DNA of 64,000 nt from Litomosoides sigmodontis (lineage: Eukaryota > Nematoda > Chromadorea > Rhabditida > Onchocercidae): contig OY718804.1 in the NCBI GenBank assembly GCA_963070105.1, forward strand, positions 1,230,720 through 1,294,719, given 5' to 3'. Shown in pieces: positions 44,140 through 57,200 of the stretch (the first letter of the stretch is position 1; every line of letters starts with the position of its first letter). Made by a program: the position numbers and the translations under genes. The notes beneath the pieces are model-generated. The model saw nothing but the letters and a program-made list of their open reading frames with translations. It did no database searches and was not told the DNA's origin.

Positions 44140-45316
44140 ATTAAATTACAGTTATAATTAATGTTACAATTCCATTAATTTTATAACAGAAGGAAAAGCG
44201 AAGAAAAATTATTTCTCTATCTTACTGTTTACTGTTGTTCAATTCGTCTTCTCATTTTTTTTTTGCTTCATTTTGTTAAAATTTTTATTGATAGTGAGAG
44301 AAAGAAGGGGAGAGGAAGAGAGGGAGAGAGAGAGAGTGAGGGAAAAGAGAAGATGGAAATGGTAATCACAATTACTAGACCGACTATTTATAAATTTAGT
44401 AATGTGTGATGAGGTGAATTTTGAAATGACTGAATTACCTCCTATCTCATTCTTCTTCCACTGAACTTTTCCGTATTTTCCTACTCGTTTTTCACTTTTC
44501 GTTTTTTCATCCTCTCTTCCGGAATTTTTATCTTCGGATTTTATGTGTAACGAAGTAAAATTTAAACGTTTCAATTTATTGCACATTTCGTTCACATTTT
44601 TTTTCCGTATCTTTCTTCGTCTTCACCTTTCAATCATTGATATTGCAATGTTCAACTGTAGTAATACTCTCAGATATTATTTCACTCTTATCATTATATC
44701 ATATCACACACACACACACTCTCTCTCTCTCACTCACTCTCTCTCTCTCATTCTTACCCATAATTGTCATTATCATCTTAGCCTTATCATTATCAGCACT
44801 TCAATCTTGTTCTCAATTTCGTTCTATAACTACTATTTGCAAATATCAACACGTGCATCACATGCATGCACATATAGTTGTGTCTTGATGATTTGATCAT
44901 CATCATTTCAATTTCATATTTAAATTTTATATCACTAGTTGTTCCGATCATCGTTTCAATCACAATCCTTCCCTTCACTGCAGTTATCTTACTGTTATCA
45001 TTATCACTACACGTACCCACTTCTCGTTGTTGTTATCACCTGCTATCATCCTAATTTTAACATCAAATGTCAAACAAGCTGTTATCATTCATTCATTTCT
45101 TCCTCTATTTTTGTACCATCGAAAATTGCTGCAACACAAGTAGCAGTGAAATTGAGGAGGACGAGGTAGAGGGAAGGGGAAGGGGGAGGGGGAGGAGGAG
45201 GAAAACAGGAAGGAATTCGACATAAGAACGGATGAAATGAAATTGGATGAAAAATTTCCAAAGGAAAAAAAAATACTTAAAGAAGCACCTTTGTATTCCT
45301 TTCCTCCTTTCTTCCA

Positions 45317-45351
<35 letters not shown>

Positions 45352-45825
45352 GTTCCGTCCCGTTTCACTACGATTTTCTTTTCTCTGTCTCTCTCTCTCT
45401 CTCTCTCTATTAGCTTCTTCAAAGCTTCAACGATAATGTAATGATGGCATTTATCCATTTCTTGTGTTTACGGTGAAAATCGGTTGCAACCCCGCAATAT
45501 GTCATCTCTTCCGTTCGTTTTCGTTTAACAAATAAAACATCCGATAGGTATTTCAAACAACTGTTCCGTCTCCTCCACCACAGTCTCTCTCTCTCTCTCT
45601 CTCCCTCTGTCTGCCAGTAACAATTCATTGACGAAATTTCTTCCTTTCTTTCATCTTTCCCTAATTCGTTTATATTTAAATCTAAAAAGACTTCCTTCAA
45701 CACAATAGAATGAATTGATAGATCGATTGATTCATTCATCAGTTCACTAGATTGATCGAATACTTTTGTATTCGTTCTATATTTGCATAAAAATTGAAGC
45801 TTCAAAAATGTAAACATAAATATAC

Positions 45826-45834
<9 letters not shown>

Positions 45835-45917
<83 letters not shown>

Positions 45918-46338
45918 GCACATACACACACGCACGCGCACGCATGCACACGCACATACATGCAGTTTGAAACATGCAAATTTGTCAGCCGACTGAAGGA
46001 GTGTTGTCCGTTTGTGTCTGTGTTAGTGCGGAAGATTGTGCTTGTAAGATTATTGTGGGAATTTTACAATGAAAATTTTTGTATTACAGGTACACACATG
46101 TCTGTCTACGTGCCCCGTATGCGTGTATATGTGCGTGTGTGTCCGTGTGCACGCGTGTGTGTGTGTAGGTATGCATTTGCGGTAAATAATAATATAAATC
46201 AATGGCCAAATATATATTTTTTTTGCATATATCTGTATACGTGCGTGTATGTGCGTATAGATCTATGTATATTTACGAGCGTGCGTGCGCGTGTGCGTAT
46301 ATGCGTATATGTACGTGTGTGTGTGTGTGTATGTCTAG

Positions 46339-46388
<50 letters not shown>

Positions 46389-46437
46389 TGGGTTCATCGA
46401 TGATATGATATACATTACGATAGGGATGTGTGTGTGT
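45835..46437. repeat. Composite (TA)n - CA/CG - (GT)n alternating purine-pyrimidine region
   Basis: (TA)n at 45835-45914 runs into CA/CG words to about 45960. After 120 bp of ordinary sequence, GT/GC-rich words occupy 46087-46175 and 46230-46340, ending in a pure (GT)n at 46345-46387 and a short GT run at 46425-46440. Strict purine-pyrimidine alternation suggests Z-DNA potential about 1-1.5 kb upstream of the next gene. Confidence 0.9.
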
Positions 46438-47291
46438 GTGTTAGATGTAAAAGTTCTAGGATGAGCTTTGTGGCAATTAGCTAGTTCAATTCTATTTCTC
46501 ACAACAAACCTTAGACAAAACGAGTGAATGAGGGAGGAACAACGCTCGCACTTCCCCTCCTCTCTCTTTTCCTCCCACTTTTGGATTAAAATTTCGTTAC
46601 TACAGCAGTTACAACCATCGATAATGATGATGATGATGATGATGGTGATGATGGTGGCGATGATGATCCCCTTTCCTCACCTTTCATTATAGCTATTTTA
46701 GCCTCCAACTCTATTCCACTCCACCCGTTCTATTCTATCCCATTCTATTCTATTCCATTCCTGTTATATTCTTACTATATTTGATGATATTCCCATTCCA
46801 TTTTTTTTCATCCTATTCTATTCTATTTTATTCTCATCCCTATCCGGCGCAACGTTCAAAATTTCCACCTCATCAATACCTCATATTTCAATTTTAATTA
46901 CAATAATGTCTTATCAATACTGAACACATATTATTCCTGTTGTTATTGTTTTTATTATATTTTAATAATTGAACATTTCATAAATGCTTTGATAGTGAGA
47001 AATTTGTCGAATACATTCGAACGATATGATAGGGGAAAAATTTTTCCGAATACTTTATACTGCAATACCTAAGCATAAATATATGTTAGCATTTAAAGGA
47101 TTATTTAACGTTAAACAAAGAAGCAATTGGATATTTTGAGTTTTAAAATTTAACTTACAAAATTGAAATATAATAAGCACAACAACAGCAGCAATAGCAT
47201 TTAATAGATATTATTGAAATTTCGACGATAAATGAAATAATATGTAAATATTTTTTCCTGAGAAAAGAAGAAAGGAAGTTTATTTATTAAG

Positions 47292-49767
47292 ATGCCGGGA
47301 TTATTCTCATCTTGGAAACCACGTTTTCGAACACGTAAAACATCAGACTCGGAGCGTTCCACAACATTTTCATCAATGCCACCATTTTTGCACTCATTCC
47401 CATTAGCTACATCAACTTCACCTTCACCAGTAGCTAAACGTTTGAACAAGAGAGTGGTGCATTTTCATGAAAATGGTAATTAATTATTAATTTTTAAAAT
47501 TCTTCTTGATATAGATATTATTTTTTTTTGTGTGTGAAATAATGCAAATTTTGAATGTTTGAGTGATTAAAAATAAAAATTAATTAACCTTTCGTGTATT
47601 TCTTCTTGCAATTTCAATAATTTTATTCTCATTTTGATAAAAAATATTTACATTTTCACGTACGCGAATGTTAACGATTTAGGGGAGTCACATTAGGCAG
47701 TCAAATTAATTAATTAATTAATTACATTAATGCATTTGTTCTCTTTCACCTATATTTATGCATCTTGGGATGAAATTTAGTGAATTCCGTTGGAGCTGTT
47801 TTTTTTTAGCAGTTTATGAAGAGATAGGAACTGTTACTGCATTTGTTTGAAATGAGCAAAAGATTTGCGAAGTAATCATGACTAATTATCATTAATGAAT
47901 TATTGAAATTTTAATTTGTTGTTGCTATTTTTTCTTCTATCAAATTATTAACAATGAAATATCGTGTTGTAAGCAAAAAATGGATGAACAAACAAGCAAA
48001 CAGCAAGTCCATAAAAGTAAACAAACAAAACAAACAAATAAACAAAACGTAAACGAACTATTCAGTAACTGAACATGTAGATATTAGATGGAAAAATTAG
48101 AAAAAGAGGATGGATCAAGTAGGATTCAGTTTGAAAATTCAATATCATATGAAATTATGAATATAAATGTATTTAACGTTATAAATATAAATGAAATTAT
48201 ATGAAACATATGAAATTCAGTACGAAAATTCATTTGAAAATTCAGCATTCAGTATGAACAAATGAATGACTATGAGATAAGCTAATAAATAAATTGACAA
48301 TTAATCTATAAATTAAAAAAAAACAAAAGAGAAGTAGATGAACAAAAAAATTGTTAATTTGTTTTATCGTTTCCAATTTTTCTTTGTATTCTTTTGTAAA
48401 TTTTAATTGAATTCAATCACATTCTAATTATTTGTTTGTTTGACAAGGTAGGATAACCATTAGCAGTGTAACAAACCATGAATTTTTCATCTTTTTTTTT
48501 TTTTGAATTTCATGCACGGTAATCTTTTGTTGTGCCACTTCCCTTTCTTCACTTTTTTTTTACTTTCAAATTTAACCTTCAAAAGCTACCTTTTTTAATT
48601 TATTTTTTAAAAACATTATAATGATTGATGAATTAATTTTTAGCACGTTAGGGCTAAATGACACATTATGGCAAAATATTTGTTAATATTTCACATTTCA
48701 ATTTTAACTATAATTTTAACTATCGTTACTAATAGCAATTTCATTCATTTATTTTTTTTTCTTCCAAATTCCATTAATCGTTTTATTTCGCGGAACTGTC
48801 CAATTTCAATGCTTCATCATTTAAAGCTGCTGAGTAAATTGCATGCAAATAGTGGAATTATGCGATCATTTTATTTGTCAAATAACAAAAAAAAAACGAA
48901 ATTCTATTTGAAATTGATTTACTTCAGTTTTTTTTAGTAGTTGAGGCGCTAAATATTAGTTCACTTGAATTTTGATCCTCTCTTTAATTTTGAAAAATTA
49001 AAATACTAATTTTCTCTGATGCTACAACGTTCATGACGCAATTGAAAAATTGATGATGGCTTTCTCCACCTTTTCCATTTTCTTAAATGAATTTTTTATG
49101 ACGATGATAATGACGACAAAAAAAAAAATCATTGGTGATTGATTATGATTTTTTTTTAAAAATAAATTATCATTTATGGTTTGTTCATTTTCTTTAAAGG
49201 ACGCGACACTACCAGTGCACTAATTAATGACAACAAATCACTAGTAATTGATTACGATTTTCTTTTTAAATAAATTATCATTTATGGTTTGTTCATTTTC
49301 TAAATTGCATTCTTTAAACGACGCTACCAGTACACTAATTAAATTCAACACTTTTTTGTTTTAAAATTTTAGCCCGCAAACAATTGTTAATATTATCATG
49401 ATATTACTGCCATCATTACTACCATTGTTATTATCGTTGCTGAAAAGCAGTTAAATGTGCAACATTATTGCAAATAACAATCTAATTATTTTAACAAATT
49501 ATTAGCATTTTCGATGAACTGATAAACAAGAGAGGTAAAATTGATCGTAAACATTGAAAAATCTTCATGAGCAAATTTATGAAGATAAGGAGGAAAGGGA
49601 AAACGAAAAATTAGAAATGAAAAATTAAAAATGGAAATTTTAATGTCGAAAACAATTATTAGTCACTGATTGATAGATGTAATCATTACGCTTTTTGTAC
49701 ATTTAATTCAAAAATAGACAAAAAAAATGTACGATTTTTTAGACTGACTTCATTCTCCCTCTCCACG

Positions 49768-49798
<31 letters not shown>

Positions 49799-51131
49799 CT
49801 TCTCTCAACTATAATTTTACGGAATGCAGCAAAATAGCACACACAATCTGTCTGTTTGTTTTTTTTTCCTCTCAAATATTTTTGGTTTTTTTTTTGCCAC
49901 AATTCTTGAAAAAATAATTATAGAATTTGTAATAGTATGGTATGATTTGCATACAATAGCAAAAGGTCACATAAATATCATTATTACGAGGCCATGTGAA
50001 ATACCATTAAGTATTTAAATTACATCTCTTAAATGAAGCATGCACTTGCAAAATACCAATTAGCATATTTGAATAGCTTTTTTTTTCGAAAGCAATCGCT
50101 ATTGAAATACTTATATTCTAAACGTTGTGTGAAATGAAATTGATTAAAATGAATGAATTCTACAGAAATTATTCGATTACCTGATTACTTAATTCAGAAA
50201 CAAAACGAAAACAAGAGCGGTAAGGTAAGATGAGGAATATAGTAAGAAGGAAAACATTTGCAAAAAACAAAATTTAATAGACATACATGAACATAGTATT
50301 ATATAAATCATATTTTTTATTGGAAATATTTTAATTAAAATTATTTTTAGTACTTGCATGATGAAATTAAATAAAACTAATATATGGAAGTTGTTAAACT
50401 AATATATTGAAGTTATTCATTTGTAGATATATATGTGGAGAATAAGATAGTGAATTTTTTCCAAAAGAAAGAAATTTTGTTTTTTGCTTGAAAAAATTTT
50501 ACGCTATTAATTTTCTATTCTATAGGTGTAAAAGAATTGTTTCACCTAAGTTTAACCTAACAAGATGAATTTAGAGAATGAATAAATTGTGATTTTTTTG
50601 TAGGATCGGTGATCAATGAAGATGGTGCAGCTGTTAATGGGAAACAGATTGATGATAAAAAGGTAGTCTGTTTTTCGGCGAGTGAAATTTTCGAAATGAA
50701 AGAGAAGAAAATGCATTAGTGAAACAATGACGACCAAAATGAATTGTTTTATTTAAAATTATATTATACAATTTCAAAAATGAAAGAGACACAATGACTG
50801 ATTAAATTATGAAAAAGAAATTTGTAAAGATTTTGCAAAAATTTTCACTTTTATTTATGTGTTTTGTCTTTTTGACAAATTTTGTTGAAGCATATTATAC
50901 GTTGGGAATTTTGAAAATTTTCAATGAAATAAGAAATGATTTTTTTTTTTGTGCTGCAATTTATGGAATTTTTTTTTTTTTTATCATCTAGGCACCACTA
51001 GCAAGCGGTGAATTAGATGAAACGAAGGATGAAGCGCAAAAAAACGACAGCCAATTTTTGAGCGTTCAATCATCACAGCCGCAATCGGAACTGCAACCGC
51101 AACAGCAACAACCGCAACAGCAACAAGAACC

Positions 51132-51200
<69 letters not shown>

Positions 51201-54200
51201 GCAACCACAACAACAACAGCGGACAGACAATTGGAATGGAGCGAAAAGTGAGGACGAAATGCATTTGAATGGCACTCAATCAGTGACAAACACACCGTTT
51301 GGTAAATAATTTTTATTTAAAGTTTGATATTCCGTAAAATAACGGAGAAATTTAGTGAAATGTTATTAAAGCTATGAAATTATTTGTTTCTAAATTTTTT
51401 TTTTAAAGTAATTATAATTTTTGCTTTAGGACGATAAAATTTTCATTTTAATAACTACGTAAATTTTTTATTAAAGGGAAAATTTTAGTTTTCAATGAAG
51501 GTGAAATAAATTACTGAAGTAATTCTCACATGTGCTATTTTGATTGTTGAAGAAATTATACAGTAAAAAGTGAAAAGGAAGAGATGATAAACAATTTGAA
51601 TGGTTTGTGCGATAAATAAACAATTTGAAATTTCATCACAAATGGTTGATTTGAATAAGAGGGAATTGAATGTGTGCACTTCCAAAATGTCAGTCATACA
51701 TATTTCCTCTACAAATTTCGTTTTGTTTGCAATTTTCACTTTTCTTCATTTTAGTTGCCTAATTTAATTTCAATTCTAAATTTTATTCTTTGGCTTCCTG
51801 GTTAATTTTTTGTTTTATTTTAATTTTGAAATTTTAAGAATTTGTACCAAAAAAATTTTTTCTCACTAATTATTGAAATTAAATTTTTTTTTTGAAAAAT
51901 ATGGCAAGGCAGCTAGCTTACAGTTATCTTTCCATGTTTCTTGCATTCTACAAATTTACTGACGTGCTCGTGCGAGAAATTCAAATCATCCAATTCTGGT
52001 GTAACGTGGTCGTACGTGAAAGTGTAAGTTGGTAGCACAAAGCGGAATGAGGATGAGCGTAAACTCATGAAAACATAACGTTATCGTACAATTTAATAAA
52101 AAAAAAAATTAGCATGAACAGAAACTTTATCACTATTATTTGCTACATTACTGGAATGAGAAATATTTAATTTCAAAAGTTTAATAACTAAATAATTTTT
52201 TGACTATATATGCATATTTAATAAATATGAAATAAGTAGGAAATACTTAATTTTCAAAGTTTACTTTTTCATAAATTTAATCTATGTGATATTTTAGGTG
52301 TTGTATACCTTGAATTAAACGATGAAGTTAAACGTGCCCTTCTACCACCAACCGTTCATAGCATTGACACCGTTCGAGCGCTCTTTCTACGATCATTTCC
52401 ACAGCTAACATCACAATATCTTAGCTTACCATACGTGAAGATTTACATTCAAGAACCCTCAAAGGGGCAACTCTTTTACGAACTTGATGACCTCAGGTGA
52501 TTACCTAAATTAATACTTAATAAGACTTAATTGATAGTGTTAATTGCTTCCATAATTGCATGTCTTTAAAAAGTGCCGTTGATTACTTGCACCTATTTTA
52601 AATTGGTGGCTTTTTTTTTTGGGGGGGAGGGGAGGGAATGAAAAAAAAACGATTGAGTTAATGTCAACCAATAAATTTAATTAAAATTATACTTAATGCA
52701 AAATTTTTTGCAATGCGATATTTCAAAAATTTTTTGAACAGCCCTTCCACATCGACTTCATTACTTTTGTGTAAAAAAAAAAATTTTTTTCAATTATATT
52801 TTTACTTTTGAAATTTTTTGATTTTTATTATTTTAATTTTTCTTTTTTTTGCTGATGCATGTACGCATGAATTTCCATACATGCATAAACAAAAAAAAAA
52901 GCAAAATTAAAATAACAAAAAAATTTCAGAGGAATCCTAAAACTACCAATCATCCTTTCTTTTGCCTATCCTACTTTTTTTTTGTTGCTCCTCCTCCTTA
53001 CCATGCGGAAAATCGAAGGAAAGAAAAAATTTTCAAATTTTGCTTAAATTGGTTGATTTGTTAGGTAGCTGAAAAGCAAATTTTCCATGTTATTATTTTA
53101 AGCAGGAACGAGTTGCTTCACTTCTTTTCTGTTTGAAAATTTGAAGATTTTCAGTGCAAAAATATTTTTCATCTTTGATGTGCAATAAGCAAAGCGCTGA
53201 ATGACTTAAGCAAGACAACAAATTTAGTACAGTTAATTAAATTTACAAAATTTATTATTTGTATTTTGAAAATTGGGAAAGAAATGCAAAATGTGCGGAT
53301 AATATTTTATGATTTGCGTTAAAAGAAGCAAAAATAACTAAGGTTGTTTTTTTTTTGCGAAAAAAAAAGCAATAATAATAAAATTAATGGTGAAATTTTG
53401 ATGGGAAAAAACAAAACTCAATGAGAAATTTTTCTTCAGAGATATCAAAGATCAGGCAGTGCTAAAATTACGTGAACAATCAAGTGGATTTCAAACAAAG
53501 CAATCGAATCGTTTTGTTAGCAATCACTCATCGCTTGATTATTTGAGTGAGTCGGAGATTGACCTAATGAATTATCGAAATCGTACACCGACGCATCGCT
53601 ATCGACCAGCAAGTGCGCTAGACAGTCGTATGCTTCCGGCTACGGGTACTTTAAAATCAGCTAGGTAATTTTTTGAAATATAATTTAATTGTTTATGCTT
53701 CTGAAATTATTTACACTTATTTTGTTGTATGAATGCAATAAAAATTTTAGCGGTAACACTGTCATTCAGAAATTTTAACCGAAATTTGTTAATGGTACAA
53801 AAAGGAAGGGATAAGTTATTTTGTTTATAATTTTTTAAAATTATAATTGAGTTGTGAATGTCAACATTAAATGAAATATTTCTTATACTATTGTTGTTGT
53901 TGTTGTTAAAATTTTGATGCTAAAGTTTTAATCTCACTAATGAGATATTATCGTATCAAATAGATCTCCGATTTCATCACGTTTTGATCCGTACTGTGAC
54001 CCATATGCCAGTGATGCAAGTAGCCAGGAACGTTCCGGATCCGTTACACCAGTAATCGATAAAGAAGCAAGGTAGTTAATTAGCAGAATTTTACCATTTT
54101 TATTTTTGGTTTTGCTCGCTTCAATCTTACTGTTTGTACAGTGTGAAATTGAATTTGCGCAACAGTTAGTATTTGTTTTAAAACAGAATGTCATTTAGCA

Positions 54201-57200
54201 AAATGCCTAATCATTTATCGTAATTTATCAATTTATAAGTGAGCATTCGCATTTCATCAGCTTTACTGTTGACATTATTTCATGAAAGTTTCTCCAAAAA
54301 GATTTTAAGATAAAAAATTTTTTTTAATTAAAAATGTAAATTTTAAATTTACATAGAAAAACACAAATTGTAAGTTATAAGCTAAAACGATAAAAATTGC
54401 CTAGTAATTAGAATGAAAAAAGAATTGCCTAGTAATTAAAATTTTTTTGAAATTGCCTAATTAATGGCATTATTAATTGTGAATTAAGAGTGTGATAAGT
54501 ATCACTTGAACTATACTGTTATTAAGATTTCGTTCACATTTCATCAACTTTACTGTTGACATTATTTCATGAAAGTTTCTCCAAAAAGATTTTAAGATAA
54601 AAAATTTTTTTTAATTAAAAATGTAAATTCTAAATTTACATACAAAAACACGAATTGTTAGTTATAAGCTAAAACGATAAAAATTGCCTAGTAAATTAAA
54701 ATTTTTTAAAATTGCCTAATTAATGGCATTATTAATTATGAATTAAGAATGTGATAAGTATCACTTGCTATTAAGATTTCGTATGGAAACGATGGAACGT
54801 CAACTGGCCGGTCTGTCCTCTTTGGTGCACTCCGCACTGATAAGTAAGGGAATGAGCGAGACGAGTCAGCGAGATATGGAAGACTTACGGAAGCAAATTT
54901 TAGCACTTCATCCAGACGGTTTGTGTAAATAGTAAATATTAATAAATGATATCATAAATACTCTACTCTTATCATCGCCATCGTTATCACAAACACTCTT
55001 ATCACTATCACTAATAGCTCTTCATTTGTCACTATCATTGCCCGCATCACTTATTGTTTATCATTTATCACTTACTATTTATTATTTATTACTTGGCACA
55101 CTTATCGCTTATCATTTATTATTATTAATTTATTATTTGTTATTGTTGTTTATTATTTATTAATTATTTAACTATTATTATTAATCATTATTATTTTATT
55201 TGCCACTGCCATTTATTATTTATTATTATTGTTTATTATTTATTAATTGTTTAATTATTATTATTATTAATCATTATTAATATTATTATTATTTTATTCA
55301 CCACTGCCATTATTGTTAACTGTTACTATCAAACACTATATTTGGTACATAAACCATTTAATGCACTAGAAATATACGTCTAATGCATATAAATGGTTAA
55401 CTTTTAATTAATTTATATAATTAAACATTCGCGATGATTAGTTTCTTCTTGCATTAGCATTTTTTTGGTAATTAATTTCAGCACATTTTAAATTTAATTC
55501 CGGATTATTTATCAGTGTTCTAATTTGACATTTGCAAAATGCAGTAGCTTCGATTGCATCAGAAAGCAGTCTACCAAGCACTGATCCATCGTTTATAATG
55601 GATTCCGCGCTCTTTAATGGTGAAACACAGCAGCAAATTTTAAAATTCAAGCGGCACATAGCTGAAATGCAACATCAGTTGAAACAAATTCGACGTACTA
55701 TGCAGGTATTTCAATTAATATTTGAAGTAAGCCTGAGTTAATTAGCCAATAATTCTAGTTCTTACAGCTGCATCACTTTGCTCTTTGCAAGTTATAGCGT
55801 AATTACCAATTGTAGATGAACATGCAAGCATCACGTGACATTTTACGTGATGCATTTGATCGAGTTCAGCAGTACATCACGGACTATCTCGGTGCTACGC
55901 CGCCTCATCCATCTTCAAATGTCAATGAAACCCTTAAATCGGAACACATTGCTCAAATTGCTAATCTTCAAAAATCGTTGCAGTAATTTTCTATCGCTTT
56001 TCATTTCACACTACTTGATGTCTAAGGAAAACGAACTATGCAAATTTGTTGATTAAATTTAAATCTAATCAAATAACAACAATTTAGTGATGGTTTTTTA
56101 GGTGGGAAAGAAGGCGACACATAATTACTCGCTATAATTATTACTGATATTAGCATTCACTGATAGAAATATCATGTAAGAGAGGATAATATGACAGTCA
56201 TTGCAAGCATTCACACTTTACGTTATCACTGAAAAGGATAAGATCTAATCATTGTTAATGAAGTGAAATACACCGATGTCATTTAATAGTTAACTTTAAT
56301 GATTAAAAACAAATAACAATAATTAGTAATAATAGCAATAGTAATAATGATGGTAATAATGGCAATAATAATAATAAATAATAATAATAAATAATAATAA
56401 TAAATAATAATAATAAATAATAATAATAAATAATAATAATAAATAATAATAATAAATAATAATAATAAATAATAATAATAAATAATAATAATAAATAATA
56501 ATAATAAATAATAATAATAAATAATAATAATAAATAATAATAATAAATAATAATAATAAATAATAATAATAAATAATAATAATAAATAATAATAATAAAT
56601 AATAATAATAAATAATAATAATAAATAATAATAATAATAAATAATAATAATAAATAATAATAATAAATAATAATAATAAATAATAATAATAAATAATAAT
56701 AATAAATAATAATAATAAATAATAATAATAAATAATAATAATAAATAATAATAATAAATAATAATAATAAATAATAATAATAAATAATAATAATAAATAA
56801 TAATAATAATAGTAGATGATAATAATAGTAATAATTTGTTGCGTTTAATACTATCAAAAATTTTAGAATGTTTGAAGAAAATGTTGAAGAAATCAGACAT
56901 TTAGTGCTAAGTACGAATCGCAAATTACGTATGAGTGAAGTGGAAAGGTTTACTGAAACGCTAACGGGAATTGGTCGCAATGCAGCAAAATTAAAAAGTT
57001 TGCACGTTCATTTCTCTTTTACATTTATTTATTGCAAAAAATTTAATCATTTATTCGCTTCAAAATTTGAAGATAAAAAGCCTTAAGTGAGAAATATTAT
57101 TTCGTTGGCATACTTTCCACTTCCTTTTTACGAAATTAATTCATTTATGTGGCTAACTTTTTTTTTCCAAATGAAAAAGTGTAAAATGCGATACAAAGGT

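Noticed and set aside
45419..45979. 186-codon minus-strand frame
   Set aside because: Spans GA and TA repeats; no domain, no splice context, and composition follows the repeats.
51066..51275. Antisense Cys/Leu/Val-rich frames
   Set aside because: Antisense of the CAA polyQ exon of the sickle-tail-like gene.
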